Below, piece after piece: positions 24,401 to 35,461 of a stretch of DNA of 64,000 nucleotides. Location: positions 530,009 through 594,008 of the forward strand of contig NZ_JACIEE010000003.1 of assembly GCF_014196765.1 (NCBI RefSeq). The letters run 5' to 3'. The translations under genes were made by a program, and so were the position numbers. Numbering within the stretch: the stretch's first letter is position 1; the number at the start of each line of letters is the position of its first letter. A model generated the notes under the pieces. That model worked only from the letters and a program-made list of their open reading frames with translations. It did no database searches and was not told where the DNA came from. The stretch is from Mycoplana azooxidifex. Lineage in GTDB: Bacteria; Pseudomonadota; Alphaproteobacteria; Rhizobiales; Rhizobiaceae.

Positions 24401-25873
24401 CTAACCCCGCACTTCGGCCTCAGGACGCTCCCTTCGGCCCTTCCGCTCGATCGCCGCCGGCGTTCGCGCAGACCTGCGCGCCCGAACGCCCGGTTGTTCG
24501 ATCGGGACCCCTTCCCCGGGCTTCGCGTCCAGCATCCAGATGCCGCTTCCCAGCAGGAACAGGAACCATGCATAGTTCGCGGCCCAGATGTGGACCGTGC
24601 AGCCGACGAGCATGAACATCGCCATGCAGATGACATATCCGGAGCGATAGGCGTCGATCTTCTCGTCGACGCTTTTTCTATAGGCAACCCCGCAGATCGC
24701 GACCAGGCAGGCTGCGAAGATCAGGATGACGCCCGGAATGCCGTGTCGCATCGCAATCAGGAGCCAGAAGTTGTCGACGCTGTCTGGCATCCACGACGGC
24801 CGCGCCCAGTCGCCCATGCCGATGCCGAACAGCGGATGGTTCGCGACCGAGGCGGAGCCGAATTCCCAGATCAGCAGGCGAAACCAGCCGGTCTGCGGGT
24901 CGAAGGTGAAGCGAGATATGTAGAACTGCACAGGGGTCAGGTTGGAGCCGAATTCAACGATCAGATACCCTAGGAAGACGATCCCCCAGAAAATCTTCCA
25001 TCGGTAGCTGAACCGATGCAGCGCCAGATTCCAGCCGATGAACGCCAGTTGCATCACCATACCGGCAATGGGCGCCGACGACATCGACAGAAAGGCCGTG
25101 AAGAAAATGGCGGCCGGCCAGACCCAGCGCGACAGGCCCATTCTTCCGTAACCGAGCACCTGATAGGCCAGCGCGAGAAGGCTCCCGCAGAAGAGACCGA
25201 AGACGATCGAATGTCCGAACGGCCCCTGGACGCGCCAGAATCCCATTCGCGGCTCCATCAGCGTGATCTCGACGGTCGGAAAGACCGTTCCAAGGACCGT
25301 CAACAGCGGCTTCTGGCCGGTCGTCCATTCGTAGAGGGCGAACGGAAGGAGGATCAAGACCAGCCAGCAGGCGAGCCGGACAATATTGCGGAAGTCTTCT
25401 GCCGTCCGGATATAGCAGCGCGCCAGGAAATAGGCCCCCAGGGTCTCGATGTTCAGGATTCCAATCGCCTCGATCCCCGGCCCGATACCGTGGACGACGG
25501 CGAGGCTCAGCGAAGCCCAGAGGCTGAACAGCAGGACGGCGATATCCGCAAAGCGGATTGGCCCTGCCCTGCCGCTGACCCACATGAACAGGCATGGCAA
25601 CAAGGTGGCGAGCAGGACGATCCGGTACACCGACAGGTTCATCGGGCCGAGCGGTATGATCCATGGAATGACGAGGCCGACGACGAAGACGACAATGGGC
25701 CACGGCAGCCGTGCCCTGGTCTTGCGGCTTACCGGGTCTGGCGTGCCTGCGACAGCCCGGGCGGTCGTGGCGCCGGCGACGACGGCAGCCTTGCCGCGCA
25801 CACGTCCCCGATACGCGTCAGGCGTGGGCCTGCCGCTGCGGGAAACGTCATCTCTCAACACCGTCGTCAGCAT
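24401..25873 (-). CDS. O-antigen ligase/polymerase-like membrane protein (Wzy/WaaL superfamily)
   Basis: The 490-residue polytopic inner-membrane protein has about ten to twelve hydrophobic helices between residues 65 and 455. A large periplasmic loop contains FGHSIVFGLF, and a C-terminal region contains HPLFGIGMGDWARPSWMPDSVDNFWLLIAMRHGIPG, typical of the O-antigen polymerase/ligase family. The start at 25873 (MLTTVLRDD) has AAAGG upstream; a much longer open frame upstream overlaps the glycosyltransferase gene and is a shadow. It lies 61 bp downstream of the GT2 gene in the same operon. It probably polymerises or ligates the polysaccharide started by the ExoY-like enzyme. Confidence 0.85.
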   Translation of the reverse strand: MLTTVLRDDVSRSGRPTPDAYRGRVRGKAAVVAGATTARAVAGTPDPVSRKTRARLPWPIVVFVVGLVIPWIIPLGPMNLSVYRIVLLATLLPCLFMWVSGRAGPIRFADIAVLLFSLWASLSLAVVHGIGPGIEAIGILNIETLGAYFLARCYIRTAEDFRNIVRLACWLVLILLPFALYEWTTGQKPLLTVLGTVFPTVEITLMEPRMGFWRVQGPFGHSIVFGLFCGSLLALAYQVLGYGRMGLSRWVWPAAIFFTAFLSMSSAPIAGMVMQLAFIGWNLALHRFSYRWKIFWGIVFLGYLIVEFGSNLTPVQFYISRFTFDPQTGWFRLLIWEFGSASVANHPLFGIGMGDWARPSWMPDSVDNFWLLIAMRHGIPGVILIFAACLVAICGVAYRKSVDEKIDAYRSGYVICMAMFMLVGCTVHIWAANYAWFLFLLGSGIWMLDAKPGEGVPIEQPGVRARRSARTPAAIERKGRRERPEAEVRG

Positions 25874-25934
25874 GCGTGCTGCCTTTGATGGCCAGGCCGG
25901 TAAGCGGTCCTCGCGATGTCGCGGGGCATGGCGA

Positions 25935-27005
25935 TCATAAGTAGAATCGCGGAACGTGTATGCCGGTGTATCGGGCCCAATGCCAATCGACCCTGTTGAA
26001 GATCTCGCGCTCCGCGAATAGGCGCAATCGCGCGCTTTGGCGGGCAAGGGCGGCCTGCACGGCGCTCCTGTCATGGCGACGCTCGTCGGCCACCAGCGCA
26101 CGGTATCCGGATGTGTCAACGATATCCGGCCACAGCGAAACGGCGAATTCGCGATACTTTGCCGGCGAGACGTCGTTCTCTGCGGGAAAATCGCAAAGCT
26201 TGCGCGCATGTTGGAGCGCCATAATGGCGAGCGAGCGCCTTGCGAGGCCATAGAGCTCGTCCCGGTCCGACAGGTCCGCGCCCTCCTTTTCGAACGCGGC
26301 CTTGAAAGCCTTGTGCCGTCCCTCCAGGTCGAACAATACGCCGGCGTGGATGGTTCGCTGCATGCTGAGCACATGGACGCGGTAGTAGGCCTGGTCGGCG
26401 CCGTGGACGCGGCCGATGTCGGAAATAGCTGCGATTCGCAGCCACATTTCCATGTCGGCGGAATGCGGGAGATCAGCACTGTAGCCGCCGATCCGCCTCT
26501 GAATATCGGCGCGAACGACCGCCTCCGGGCAGACGACGAAGTTCTTTCCCGATCGACAGATGTGTCGGATCCACTTCCTTCCATTCCAGATCGAGGTGCT
26601 GCTCGACGAGGTGCGCGCCGGCGGAAGGACATCCGTGAAAGAGATCGGTTGCCCGTAGGTCATGCCGACATTCGGATTGGTGTCCATCAGCGACGTGGCC
26701 CGCGACAGGGCGCCAGGCGTGAGCAGGTCGTCTGCCGAAAGCAGGACGAAGTAGTCGCCACGGATCTGTGCGATGCCCTCGTTGTATGTCGCGATGTGAC
26801 CCCTGTTGGTCTCATGGCGAATGACCCGGATGCGCGGGTCACGGCGCATCAGATCGGCGCAGACCCGTGGCGTGTCGTCGGACGAGCAATCGTCGATGAT
26901 AAGGACGTCGACGTCGACGCCTTCCTGATCGAGAACGCTCTGGACGCATTGCTCCAGATATCGAGCGTAGTTATAGCAGGGAACGAGGACCTGAACCGTC
27001 GCCAT
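25935..27005 (-). CDS. GT2-family glycosyltransferase
   Basis: This 356-residue cytoplasmic GT-A-fold enzyme adds a sugar to a lipid-linked acceptor. The N-terminal domain shows VQVLVPCYNYARYLEQCVQSVL, the nucleotide-binding acidic pair in VLIIDDCSSDDTPR and the DXD-like LLSADDLLTPGAL. An acidic catalytic region (PHSADMEMWLRIA) follows near residue 188. The C-terminal third has no clear domain. It forms an operon with the polymerase-like gene, facing the type I secretion operon convergently. Sugar donor and acceptor are unknown. AGGAAA lies upstream of the start at somewhat longer spacing. Confidence 0.9.
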   Translation of the reverse strand: MATVQVLVPCYNYARYLEQCVQSVLDQEGVDVDVLIIDDCSSDDTPRVCADLMRRDPRIRVIRHETNRGHIATYNEGIAQIRGDYFVLLSADDLLTPGALSRATSLMDTNPNVGMTYGQPISFTDVLPPARTSSSSTSIWNGRKWIRHICRSGKNFVVCPEAVVRADIQRRIGGYSADLPHSADMEMWLRIAAISDIGRVHGADQAYYRVHVLSMQRTIHAGVLFDLEGRHKAFKAAFEKEGADLSDRDELYGLARRSLAIMALQHARKLCDFPAENDVSPAKYREFAVSLWPDIVDTSGYRALVADERRHDRSAVQAALARQSARLRLFAEREIFNRVDWHWARYTGIHVPRFYL

Positions 27006-27424
27006 GTGTTTCTCGATGTTTCCTCACCTGGCCGGGATTCTAGATGATCACCGACCCGAGGCAAGAATTACGGTCGTCACCCTTTTGCGGTAGAACCGCG
27101 AGGAGAGCGCGTCGCGAGTGCGGTCTGACCGGTGCCCCGCCGTCCATTGGGATAGGCTTTGTCCCTACCCGCCTCCGCCGGATGCCCGGCAACGCGAGCG
27201 CTGCCCTCGGTCTCGGGCCGTTCGATCGGGCAACGGCCCTCCAGGGCCCGACGGATCGCTTCGTCGGCCATGCTCCCGCGAGCGCTGATCGACCTGAAGC
27301 CGCGCCGCATGGAATGCCGAATTGAGTGCCGATGGCAGGGCTACGCCTGCGGCGTTCCGCTACTGGCCGCCGGCCACGGGGTCGACAGAGCACCGGGCCG
27401 CGGCCGGCGGCGCGAGGCTGGCCG
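27006..27424. other. Intergenic region, nothing recognised
   Basis: A 419-bp gap lies between the GT2 gene and the DmoA-like gene. No gene, repeat or clear terminator was identified. It marks the boundary between the polysaccharide locus and the sulfur region. Confidence 0.6.
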
Positions 27425-28840
27425 TCAGGCGCCGACCGATCTCAAGGCCTGCACGCCCTCGGCCTCGCGGCGCTTTACCGACTCGATGTCGCGATAGCCG
27501 TCGGCCGGATGCGTCTTCGGCAGGTACGGGCCTTCGCCGAAGAGTTTTTCGCGCAGGGTGCCCGGCCTGTAGGCGATAGGATAGGCGCCGCGCTTCTGCA
27601 GCTCCGGCACGATATGGGCGACGACATCCTCGAAACTGTCGGGCGTCACCGCATAGGCGATGTTGAAGCCGTCGACGTCGGTGTCGGCAACCCATTCCTG
27701 CAGAATATCGGCGATGCGCTCCGGCGAGCCGACGAAGACCGGCCCCATGCCGCCGATGCCGCCGAACCGGGCGAGTTCGTCGATCGTCCAGGACTTGTCG
27801 CCACCGGCAACGTGCTCGACGAAGGAATGGATGGCGTTGGTCTCGATCCTTTCCACTACATCCGTCGGCGCGTATTGGCCGAAGTCGATGCCGCTCCAGC
27901 CCGACATGAAGGTGAGCGAGCCGTCATAGGAGACGTAGCTCTTGTAGTCCTCGAACTTCTTCTGCGCTTTCTCTTCCGTCTCGTCGGTGATGATGGTGAT
28001 GAGCGTGTAGATGAAGACCTTCTTCGGATCGCGGCCGGTGGCGGCGATGCGCTGGCGTATGTCGGCGACGTAGGCCTTCAGCACGGACTTCGTCGGCGCG
28101 GCGACGAAAATGCATTCGGCATGGGCGGCGGCGAACGCCTTGCCGGGACCGGAGGCGCCGGCCTGGTAGAGCACCGGCGTGCGCTGCGGCGAGGGTTCCG
28201 TCAGGCCATAGCCGGGAACCTCGAAGAATTTGCCCTTGTGGGCGATCTCGTGGACCTTTTCGGGATGGGTGAAGATGCGTTTTTCGCCGTCGCGCACCAC
28301 GGCACCCTCTTCCCACGAGCCTTCGAGCAGCTTGTAGAGCACTTCGACATATTCGGCGGCTACCTCGTAGCGGTTGTCATGCCGGCGAAGGCCGCCCTGA
28401 CCGACATTCTTTGCGCCGCTTTCCAGATAGGAGGTGACGATGTTCCAGCCGACGCGACCCTTCGTGTGATGGTCGGCCGTCGCGATGCGCCGGGCAAAGG
28501 TGTAGGGATGCTCGAAGGACGTCGAGGCGGTAATCCCGATGCCGAGGTGCTCCGTGGCAAGCGCGATGGGGGCGGCGAGTTGCAGCGGGTCGTTCACCGG
28601 GAGCTGCGCCGCCTGGTGGATGGCATGGTAGTTCGAGCCCTTGTAGACGTCGTAGTAGCCGATAACGTCGGCGATGAAGATGCCGTCGAAGACGCCGCGC
28701 TCCAGCGTGCGGGCCAGATCCTGCCAATAGTCCAGGTCCTTGTATTTCCACGACTTGTCGCGCGGATGCGCCCAAAGGCCCGGCGACTGGTGACCCACGC
28801 AGTTCATGTCGAAGGCGTTGAAGCGGATAGGGCGGGCCAT
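27425..28840 (-). CDS. LLM-class flavin-dependent monooxygenase, DmoA/NtaA/DszA type
   Basis: This FMNH2-dependent monooxygenase is of the bacterial-luciferase fold. The start at 28840 with GGAG upstream gives 471 residues, a normal length for DmoA/NtaA proteins. The N-terminus has NAFDMNCVGHQSPGLWAHP, closely resembling dimethyl-sulfide monooxygenase (DmoA), with the TIM-barrel motifs GITASTSFEHPYTFARR and GRVGWNIVTSYLESGAKNVG. Likely substrates are thioethers or sulfones, freeing sulfur or forming sulfoxides. It needs reduced FMN, which the reductase at 44234 could supply. It is divergent from the DszC-like gene, with a shared CTAT-type element in between. DmoA identity is by resemblance only. 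Confidence 0.85.
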   Translation of the reverse strand: MARPIRFNAFDMNCVGHQSPGLWAHPRDKSWKYKDLDYWQDLARTLERGVFDGIFIADVIGYYDVYKGSNYHAIHQAAQLPVNDPLQLAAPIALATEHLGIGITASTSFEHPYTFARRIATADHHTKGRVGWNIVTSYLESGAKNVGQGGLRRHDNRYEVAAEYVEVLYKLLEGSWEEGAVVRDGEKRIFTHPEKVHEIAHKGKFFEVPGYGLTEPSPQRTPVLYQAGASGPGKAFAAAHAECIFVAAPTKSVLKAYVADIRQRIAATGRDPKKVFIYTLITIITDETEEKAQKKFEDYKSYVSYDGSLTFMSGWSGIDFGQYAPTDVVERIETNAIHSFVEHVAGGDKSWTIDELARFGGIGGMGPVFVGSPERIADILQEWVADTDVDGFNIAYAVTPDSFEDVVAHIVPELQKRGAYPIAYRPGTLREKLFGEGPYLPKTHPADGYRDIESVKRREAEGVQALRSVGA

Positions 28841-28922
28841 GGCGATCTCCAGCATCTTTTGGATGCCGAACGGCATCGAAGTTTGCGGAGAATAGAGCCT
28901 TCGTTGCGAAAATACAGAAATT

Positions 28923-28937
28923 CTATCTTTTAGATAT
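28923..28937. promoter_or_regulatory. CTAT-N7-ATAT element between divergent monooxygenase genes
   Basis: CTATCTTTTAGATAT lies 83 bp from the leftward start (28840) and 95 bp from the rightward start (29032). It matches the 15-bp element found upstream of other sulfur genes in this window (LysR-type T-N11-A spacing) and could control both directions. Confidence 0.45.
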
Positions 28938-29031
28938 ATTAATTTCGGAAATGGCTTTGCTGGCCCGAAGATTGCGCCTCGGGGAAGATGTGGGGCGAAT
29001 TGCCGAAAGGCTGTAGAACAGGAGACCAGCC

Positions 29032-30243
29032 ATGACCGCCCTGCACCTTCTCAAGGACCCCAATCTTCACGACGACCGGGCAAAGCTCTTCGCCAAGGCG
29101 GAGGCGATTTCCGCCGACCTCGCCCGCCGCGGCGCGGCGCTGGATGCTGAAGGCAAACCGCCGAAAGCGGAAATCGAACAGCTGAAGAAGGAAGGGCTGC
29201 TTTCGGCCCTCCATCCGGTTGAAATCGGCGGCGGCGGGCTGGACTGGGTCGATGGCCTCCGTCTGGTGCGTATCCTGGCGCGCGGCGAAAGCTCGATCGG
29301 CCAGCTTCTCGGCTATCATTTCGTCAACAGCCAGTACATCTATTGGGCGGCGGAAGATCCGGACAAGGCCTGGGACCTCGGCGTCGAGACTGTCGCGAAG
29401 ACGCTCTATTGGGGCGCTGCGGTCAATCCGCGCGACCCGGGCCTGACGCTCAGGAAGGAGGGCGAGCACTATCTGCTCAACGGCCGCAAGACGTTTTCGA
29501 CCGGCGCCCGCGTTTCCGATCGCATCAATGCCAATGCCGCCTTCGGTGACCAGGTCGCCAATTTCGTGCTGCCGACCGATCGCCCCGGCTACATCGCCAA
29601 TGACGACTGGGACAATATCGGCCAGCGGCTCTCCGACAGCGGCAGCGTCGAGTTCCGCGATTCTCCGGTCTACGAAAGCGACTTCATCCTGCCGTTCGCC
29701 GACAAGGATGCGCCCCCTGCCGTGCAGGCGACCTTCAATACGCCGCTGATCCAGCTCGTGTTCGTCAATTTCTACCTCGGCACGGCGGAAGGCGCGCTGG
29801 ACGCGGCCATTGACTACGTGCGCACGACGACGCGCCCCTGGCTCACGTCCGGCGTCGAAAAGGCAAGCGAGGATCCGTATATCCTGGAACGCATCGGTGA
29901 ATTCCGTGCGGCCCTGAAAGCCTCCGTGGCGCTGGCCGACGCAGCCGCAACCGCCGTTCAGTCGGCGCTTGCGCGCGGCCGCGGCGTCACCGACCGCGAA
30001 CGCGGGGAGGCGGCGATCGAGGCCTATGCGGCCAAGGTCAACGCCACCCATGTGGCCCTCGACGTCACCGCCCGCATCTTCGAACTGACCGGCGCCCGCT
30101 CGACAGCCTCTCACTACCGCTTCGACCGCTACTGGCGCAACGTGCGCACCCATACACTGCACGATCCGGTCTTCTACAAGGCCCGCGAGGTCGGCGACTT
30201 CACCCTCAACGGCCGCGTGCCGGAGCCGAGCCTGTACAGCTGA
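29032..30243 (+). CDS. Acyl-CoA-dehydrogenase-fold oxidoreductase, DszC/SfnB-like monooxygenase
   Basis: The 403-residue flavoprotein has the acyl-CoA dehydrogenase fold. Residues about 20-125 form the N-terminal helical domain. A central beta domain has LNGRKTFSTGARVSDRI, and a C-terminal four-helix bundle ends RYWRNVRTHTLHDPVFYKAREVGDF. That C-terminal signature is typical of the DszC (dibenzothiophene monooxygenase)/SfnB group rather than of true acyl-CoA dehydrogenases. These enzymes use FMNH2 from a separate reductase to oxidise organosulfur compounds. It is divergent from the DmoA-like gene and followed by a palindromic repeat. The substrate is unknown. Confidence 0.82.
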   Translation: MTALHLLKDPNLHDDRAKLFAKAEAISADLARRGAALDAEGKPPKAEIEQLKKEGLLSALHPVEIGGGGLDWVDGLRLVRILARGESSIGQLLGYHFVNSQYIYWAAEDPDKAWDLGVETVAKTLYWGAAVNPRDPGLTLRKEGEHYLLNGRKTFSTGARVSDRINANAAFGDQVANFVLPTDRPGYIANDDWDNIGQRLSDSGSVEFRDSPVYESDFILPFADKDAPPAVQATFNTPLIQLVFVNFYLGTAEGALDAAIDYVRTTTRPWLTSGVEKASEDPYILERIGEFRAALKASVALADAAATAVQSALARGRGVTDRERGEAAIEAYAAKVNATHVALDVTARIFELTGARSTASHYRFDRYWRNVRTHTLHDPVFYKAREVGDFTLNGRVPEPSLYS

Positions 30244-30290
30244 GGCTGGGTGGGAGGAGGGGGAGAGCGGCCGTTCGAACTCATCTTCCG

Positions 30291-30430
30291 CCCCTCATCC
30301 GGCCTGCCGGCCACCTTCTCCCCGCAAGCGGGGAGAAGGTAATGCGCCGCTCAGCTTTCTTCGATCTAAGCCCTTCTCAGGGCACGTCCCCTCTCCCCGC
30401 TCGCGGGGAGAGGGTTAGGGTGAGGGGCAA
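30291..30430. repeat. REP-like palindromic element with two hairpins
   Basis: The hairpin ACCTTCTCCCC/GGGGAGAAGGT (30313-30340) and the hairpin CCCTCTCCCC/GGGGAGAGGG (30389-30414) are bounded by CCCCTCATCCGG and GTGAGGGGC. A related element is at 35297-35420. They lie between convergent genes and may act as a terminator. This type is very common in Rhizobiales. Confidence 0.8.
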
Positions 30431-30483
30431 CCCGCTACATGCGGTCGGTTCGCTCTCTATCGCCCCACAACAATAGCTGGACT

Positions 30484-31698
30484 TCAGAGTGCACCGTTCT
30501 TCGGCGGCGGGACGCCATTGAGGTGGTAATTGCCGACGACGTGGTATTTCCAGCGCACCGGGTCATGCAGCGTGTGGGTGCGGGCATTGCGCCAGTGGCG
30601 TTCGAGGTTGAGGCCGCGCTTCGTCGCGGAGGTGCCGGCGAGTTCGAACAGCACGTTGGTGGCGTCGATGGCGATTTCGGTCGTCAGCACCTTGGCGGCG
30701 GCCACGGCCAGCGTCGCGGCAATGGAATTCTCCTCGCCGGGACTGACCTGCGCCTTGTCGACCTTGCGGCCGGCGCGCTCCAGCACCGCCTCGGCCGCCT
30801 CGATGCGGATGGCGAGTTCACCGATGCGGGCAATCGTCAGCGGATCGTCCGCCGCGCGCTCGACGCCGCTGTCCGTCCAGGGCCGCGCCTTGTCGCGGAC
30901 GTAACCGATCGTCTCCGTCAGCGCCGCCCGGGCAATGCCGAGATCGATGCCGGCATGGATGATCTGGCCGACGGAGCCGATCGTGCCGGGGCGCTCGAAA
31001 CCCTTCTGGTGCGGCACGACGGCATCCGCCGGCACATAGACGTCGCGCAGGATCGTCGTGCCGCTGCCGGTGGTGCGTTGGCCGAAGCCGTCCCAGTCGT
31101 CGACGATCTCAATGCCCGCCGTCTCGCGCGGGGCGAAGGACATGGTGAGGCGATCCTGCTGGTCGAGCGCGAAGATCGCCACCCAATGGGCAAAAAGCAC
31201 GCCGGTGGAATAGAACTTGCGGCCGTTGATGCGAAAACCCGCCCCGTCCGGCGTGATGCGCGTGTTGTAGTCGCCGACGGTTTTCGTGCCGACTTCGGAG
31301 AGGGCGTTGCCGAACCGGTCGCCGGCCAGCGCGCGGCCGAAATAGAAGCGCTTCTGCGCCTCGCTGCCGTCATGCCTGAGGGCCTCGAGAATGTAGAAAT
31401 GGTTTTGCGGAATCTGGCCGATCGAGCTGTCGGCCTCTGAGAGGATCGCCGTCACCTCGGCGAGCACCGCGTTGGAGACGTCGATGCCGCCGTATTCGGC
31501 CGGCACGGTGATGGCGAGCAGGCCGGAGGCCGAGAGCTTGTCCAGTTCCTCGTGCGGAAGCGCCCGCTCATAGTCGCGCCGGCTTGCCCCGCCGGCGAAC
31601 TCCGCCGCCAGCGCGCGGGCGACGGCGAGCGCCTCGTCTTCGTTGACGATGCGATGGGCGGCTTCCTGTGATTCGGTGAGCCGGGTGACGCTGCTCAT
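30484..31698 (-). CDS. SfnB-like sulfur-acquisition oxidoreductase (acyl-CoA dehydrogenase fold)
   Basis: This 404-residue flavoprotein is related to, but distinct from, the gene at 29032. It shows SEADSSIGQIPQNHFYILEAL, INGRKFYSTGVLFAHW, VDDWDGFGQRTTGSGTT and, at the C-terminus, HWRNARTHTLHDPVRWKYHVVGNYHL, the SfnB/DszC-type ending. The start at 31698 is preferred over 31704 because AAAGGA is correctly spaced only for the inner ATG. It sits 25 bp downstream of two CUT2 permease genes and is evidently the last gene of that transporter operon, which links the transporter to organosulfur oxidation. Sfn proteins act on sulfones and related compounds; the exact substrate is inferred. Confidence 0.82.
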   Translation of the reverse strand: MSSVTRLTESQEAAHRIVNEDEALAVARALAAEFAGGASRRDYERALPHEELDKLSASGLLAITVPAEYGGIDVSNAVLAEVTAILSEADSSIGQIPQNHFYILEALRHDGSEAQKRFYFGRALAGDRFGNALSEVGTKTVGDYNTRITPDGAGFRINGRKFYSTGVLFAHWVAIFALDQQDRLTMSFAPRETAGIEIVDDWDGFGQRTTGSGTTILRDVYVPADAVVPHQKGFERPGTIGSVGQIIHAGIDLGIARAALTETIGYVRDKARPWTDSGVERAADDPLTIARIGELAIRIEAAEAVLERAGRKVDKAQVSPGEENSIAATLAVAAAKVLTTEIAIDATNVLFELAGTSATKRGLNLERHWRNARTHTLHDPVRWKYHVVGNYHLNGVPPPKNGAL

Positions 31699-31723
31699 GG
31701 GCATTCCTTTCGAGGGATCCGGG

Positions 31724-32701
31724 TCATGCCCGGGCGGCGGCCTTGCGGTTGGCGAAGCCGATGGCAAGGACGGAGAAAATGAGAAGGCCGGTGCCGACCT
31801 GCTGCCAGTAGAAATTGAGCCCCGAGAGCAAGAGGCCATTGGCGACCACGCCGAGCAGCAGCACGCCGAGCACCGTGCCGGGCACGTTGGGCCGGCCGCG
31901 CGGATCGAAGGTCGTGCCGATGAAGGTGGCGCCGATGGCGTTCAGGAGGAAGGCATTGCCGGAGGACGGGATATAGACCGTCACCGTGGAGGTGAGGATG
32001 AGCCCGACGACGGCGGCAATCGTCGAGACCAGCACGTAATTTGCGGCGGTGACGCGGGACAGCCGGATACCGGAATAGCGCACGACGCTCGCCTGGATGC
32101 CGGTGGCGAGCACCACCCGGCCGAAGCGGGTTTGCGACAGCACGAGCCAGGCCCCGGCAATGACGAGTGCGGCAAGAAGGAGCGGCACGGGAATGCCGGC
32201 GACCGTGCCATGGCCGAGAAAGCGGAAGGCTTCCGGCACGCCGGCGGGCGGCAGGTAGACCGGGTTGCCGCCGTTCGTCAGCAATTGCTGCACGCTGCGG
32301 CCGACGAAGAGCGTACCGAGCGTGGCGAGGAACGGCGAAATGCCGATGCCGGCTATGAGCACGGCATTGAAGACGCCGACGAGCGCGCCGCCGGCAAGCC
32401 CACCGAGGGCGGCGAGCGCGACCGGTTGGCCGGCGAGAACGAGGGAAACGAACGCGAAACTCGCGAAATCGATCGCCGTGCCGACCGAGAGGTCGATTCC
32501 GCCGGCCGAGACGGCGAAGGTCATGGCGACGGCGACGATGGCAAGCAGCGCGAAATTGTTCACCAGCACGCTGAGGAGATTGGCGCCGGACAGGAAGCCC
32601 GGCGCGAGCGTAGCGAACAAGGCGAAGACGGCTGTGAGTGCGGCGACCAGCGCATAGCGCCCGATGCCACGGGTGAGGGAGGAGAGGAAGGCCGTCGCCA
32701 T
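31724..32701 (-). CDS. ABC transporter permease, RbsC-like (CUT2 family)
   Basis: The 325-residue inner-membrane permease has about eight to ten helices. It carries FAVSAGGIDLSVGTAIDFASF and IAGIGISPFLATLGTLFVGRSV, the typical cytoplasmic-loop motifs of the BPD_transp_2 family (ribose, AI-2 and related importers). It pairs with the permease encoded immediately upstream (1-bp gap) and the ATPase at 33742. Although the family usually moves sugars, the operon ends with an SfnB-like enzyme, so the cargo may be a sulfur compound or a sulfonated sugar. Confidence 0.92.
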   Translation of the reverse strand: MATAFLSSLTRGIGRYALVAALTAVFALFATLAPGFLSGANLLSVLVNNFALLAIVAVAMTFAVSAGGIDLSVGTAIDFASFAFVSLVLAGQPVALAALGGLAGGALVGVFNAVLIAGIGISPFLATLGTLFVGRSVQQLLTNGGNPVYLPPAGVPEAFRFLGHGTVAGIPVPLLLAALVIAGAWLVLSQTRFGRVVLATGIQASVVRYSGIRLSRVTAANYVLVSTIAAVVGLILTSTVTVYIPSSGNAFLLNAIGATFIGTTFDPRGRPNVPGTVLGVLLLGVVANGLLLSGLNFYWQQVGTGLLIFSVLAIGFANRKAAARA

Positions 32702-32702
32702 G

Positions 32703-33741
32703 TCAGATGCTCTCCTTGCGGCCGAGCAGCGTGGTGGCGGAGACGACGAGCAGGATCAGAAGACCCTGCACGCCGCTCACCAGCGTGCTGGAAATGTTGA
32801 GAAGCTGGAAGCCGTTGATCAGGAAGCCGACGAAGAGCGCAGACAGCAGCGTGCCGGTGATCGTCGGCACCAGCCGGCGGGAAAAGACCGTGCCGAGCAG
32901 CGCCGTGACGACGACCGGCAGCAGCATGTCGCCCGCCCCCGTGGTGCTGCCCGAGAGATAGGAGACCGACAGGATGCCGGCGAAACCACCGCAAAGCCCG
33001 CTTGCCAGGAACGAGCCGGCGACGAAGGATCTGATCGGTAGGCCCGCTGCGCGCGCAGCGTCCGGGAACGCGCCGACCGCATAGAGCCGCAGCCCAAGCG
33101 GCGTATACTGCACGACGGCCGCGACGACGAAGGTGAAGCCCAGGAGGATATAGGCGAGCACCGGAATGCCGAAGGGGCCGCCGGCGGAGAGCGCCGAGAG
33201 GAAATCGGTCGCGGCCGGCACCACGGTGTTCTGCGTCAGCACCAGTTCGAGGCCGGCGACGACATTCATCACCGCAAGCGTCGCCAGCAGCGGCACGATA
33301 CCGGCGAGCGTGACGGCGGCGGCGTTGACGGCGCCGATGGCAAGCCCCGTGCCGAGCGCGCCGAGGATCGCCACGCCATCGCCCTGCCCCGCCTGCACGA
33401 GCGAGGCATAGACGGCGGCGCTGAGGCCCATATTGGCGGCTAGCGACAGGTCGATGCCGCCCGTCACGACATTCGAGCCGCCCGCGATGATGACGATGGT
33501 GAGCCCGATCGCCAGCACCCCGGCAATCGCCGACTGGCCGAGCACGTTGCCGATATTGCCGATGGTGAGGAAGAACGGTGCTGCGGCGGAGAAGACCACC
33601 AGAACGCCGACGAAGACGGCGAGCGCGCCGCCCCTGAGCGCCAGCGTCGCAAGGCGGCGGCCGAAGGCTGGGCCGGATCCTGGCGGTTCGAGCGACTTCT
33701 GCGCCTCGATTTCCAGTGCGGAAGCCGGAATGAAGGGGGAG

Positions 33742-33752
<11 letters not shown>
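32703..33752 (-). CDS. ABC transporter permease, RbsC-like (CUT2 family)
   Basis: This is the second membrane subunit of the same importer (349 residues). The first ~45 residues are cytoplasmic, followed by repeated helices and the family motif NVVTGGIDLSLAANMGLSAAVY near residue 93. It overlaps the end of the ATPase gene by 11 bp, showing translational coupling. Two different permease genes imply a heterodimeric channel, as in AI-2 (LsrCD) or some rhizobial sugar importers. Confidence 0.92.
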
Positions 33753-35271
<1,519 letters not shown>

Positions 35272-35296
35272 GGCCGTTGTCCTCGTTTGCAGAGAG

Positions 35297-35420
35297 CCCC
35301 CTCATCCGCCTGCCGGCACCTTCTCCCCGGTGGGGAGAAGGGAGAAACGAAGAGGTCGCATCCTTTCCCTCACCTTCTCCCCACCGGGGAGAAGGTGGCC
35401 CGACGGGCCGGATGAGGGGG
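35297..35420. repeat. REP-like palindromic element between binding-protein and ATPase genes
   Basis: CCCCCTCATCCG (from 35297) and CGGATGAGGGGG (to 35420) bound two internal hairpins built on CTTCTCCCC/GGGGAGAAG. It is the same family as 30291-30430. Inside an operon it may stabilise the upstream binding-protein mRNA and dampen expression of the downstream ATPase. Confidence 0.8.
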
Positions 35421-35461
35421 TATCCACGACCGCCCCCAATGCCCGGACCCGGTCGCAATAA

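Noticed and set aside
25874..26632. An apparent N-terminal extension of the polymerase-like protein to 743 residues
   Set aside because: The extra 253 codons overlap the GT2 gene in another frame and have shadow-like composition; a good start with AAAGG exists at 25873.
35297..35420. Paired palindromes considered as a mobile element or CRISPR fragment
   Set aside because: There are only two hairpin units and no transposase; the pattern matches dispersed REP-like repeats of Rhizobiales.
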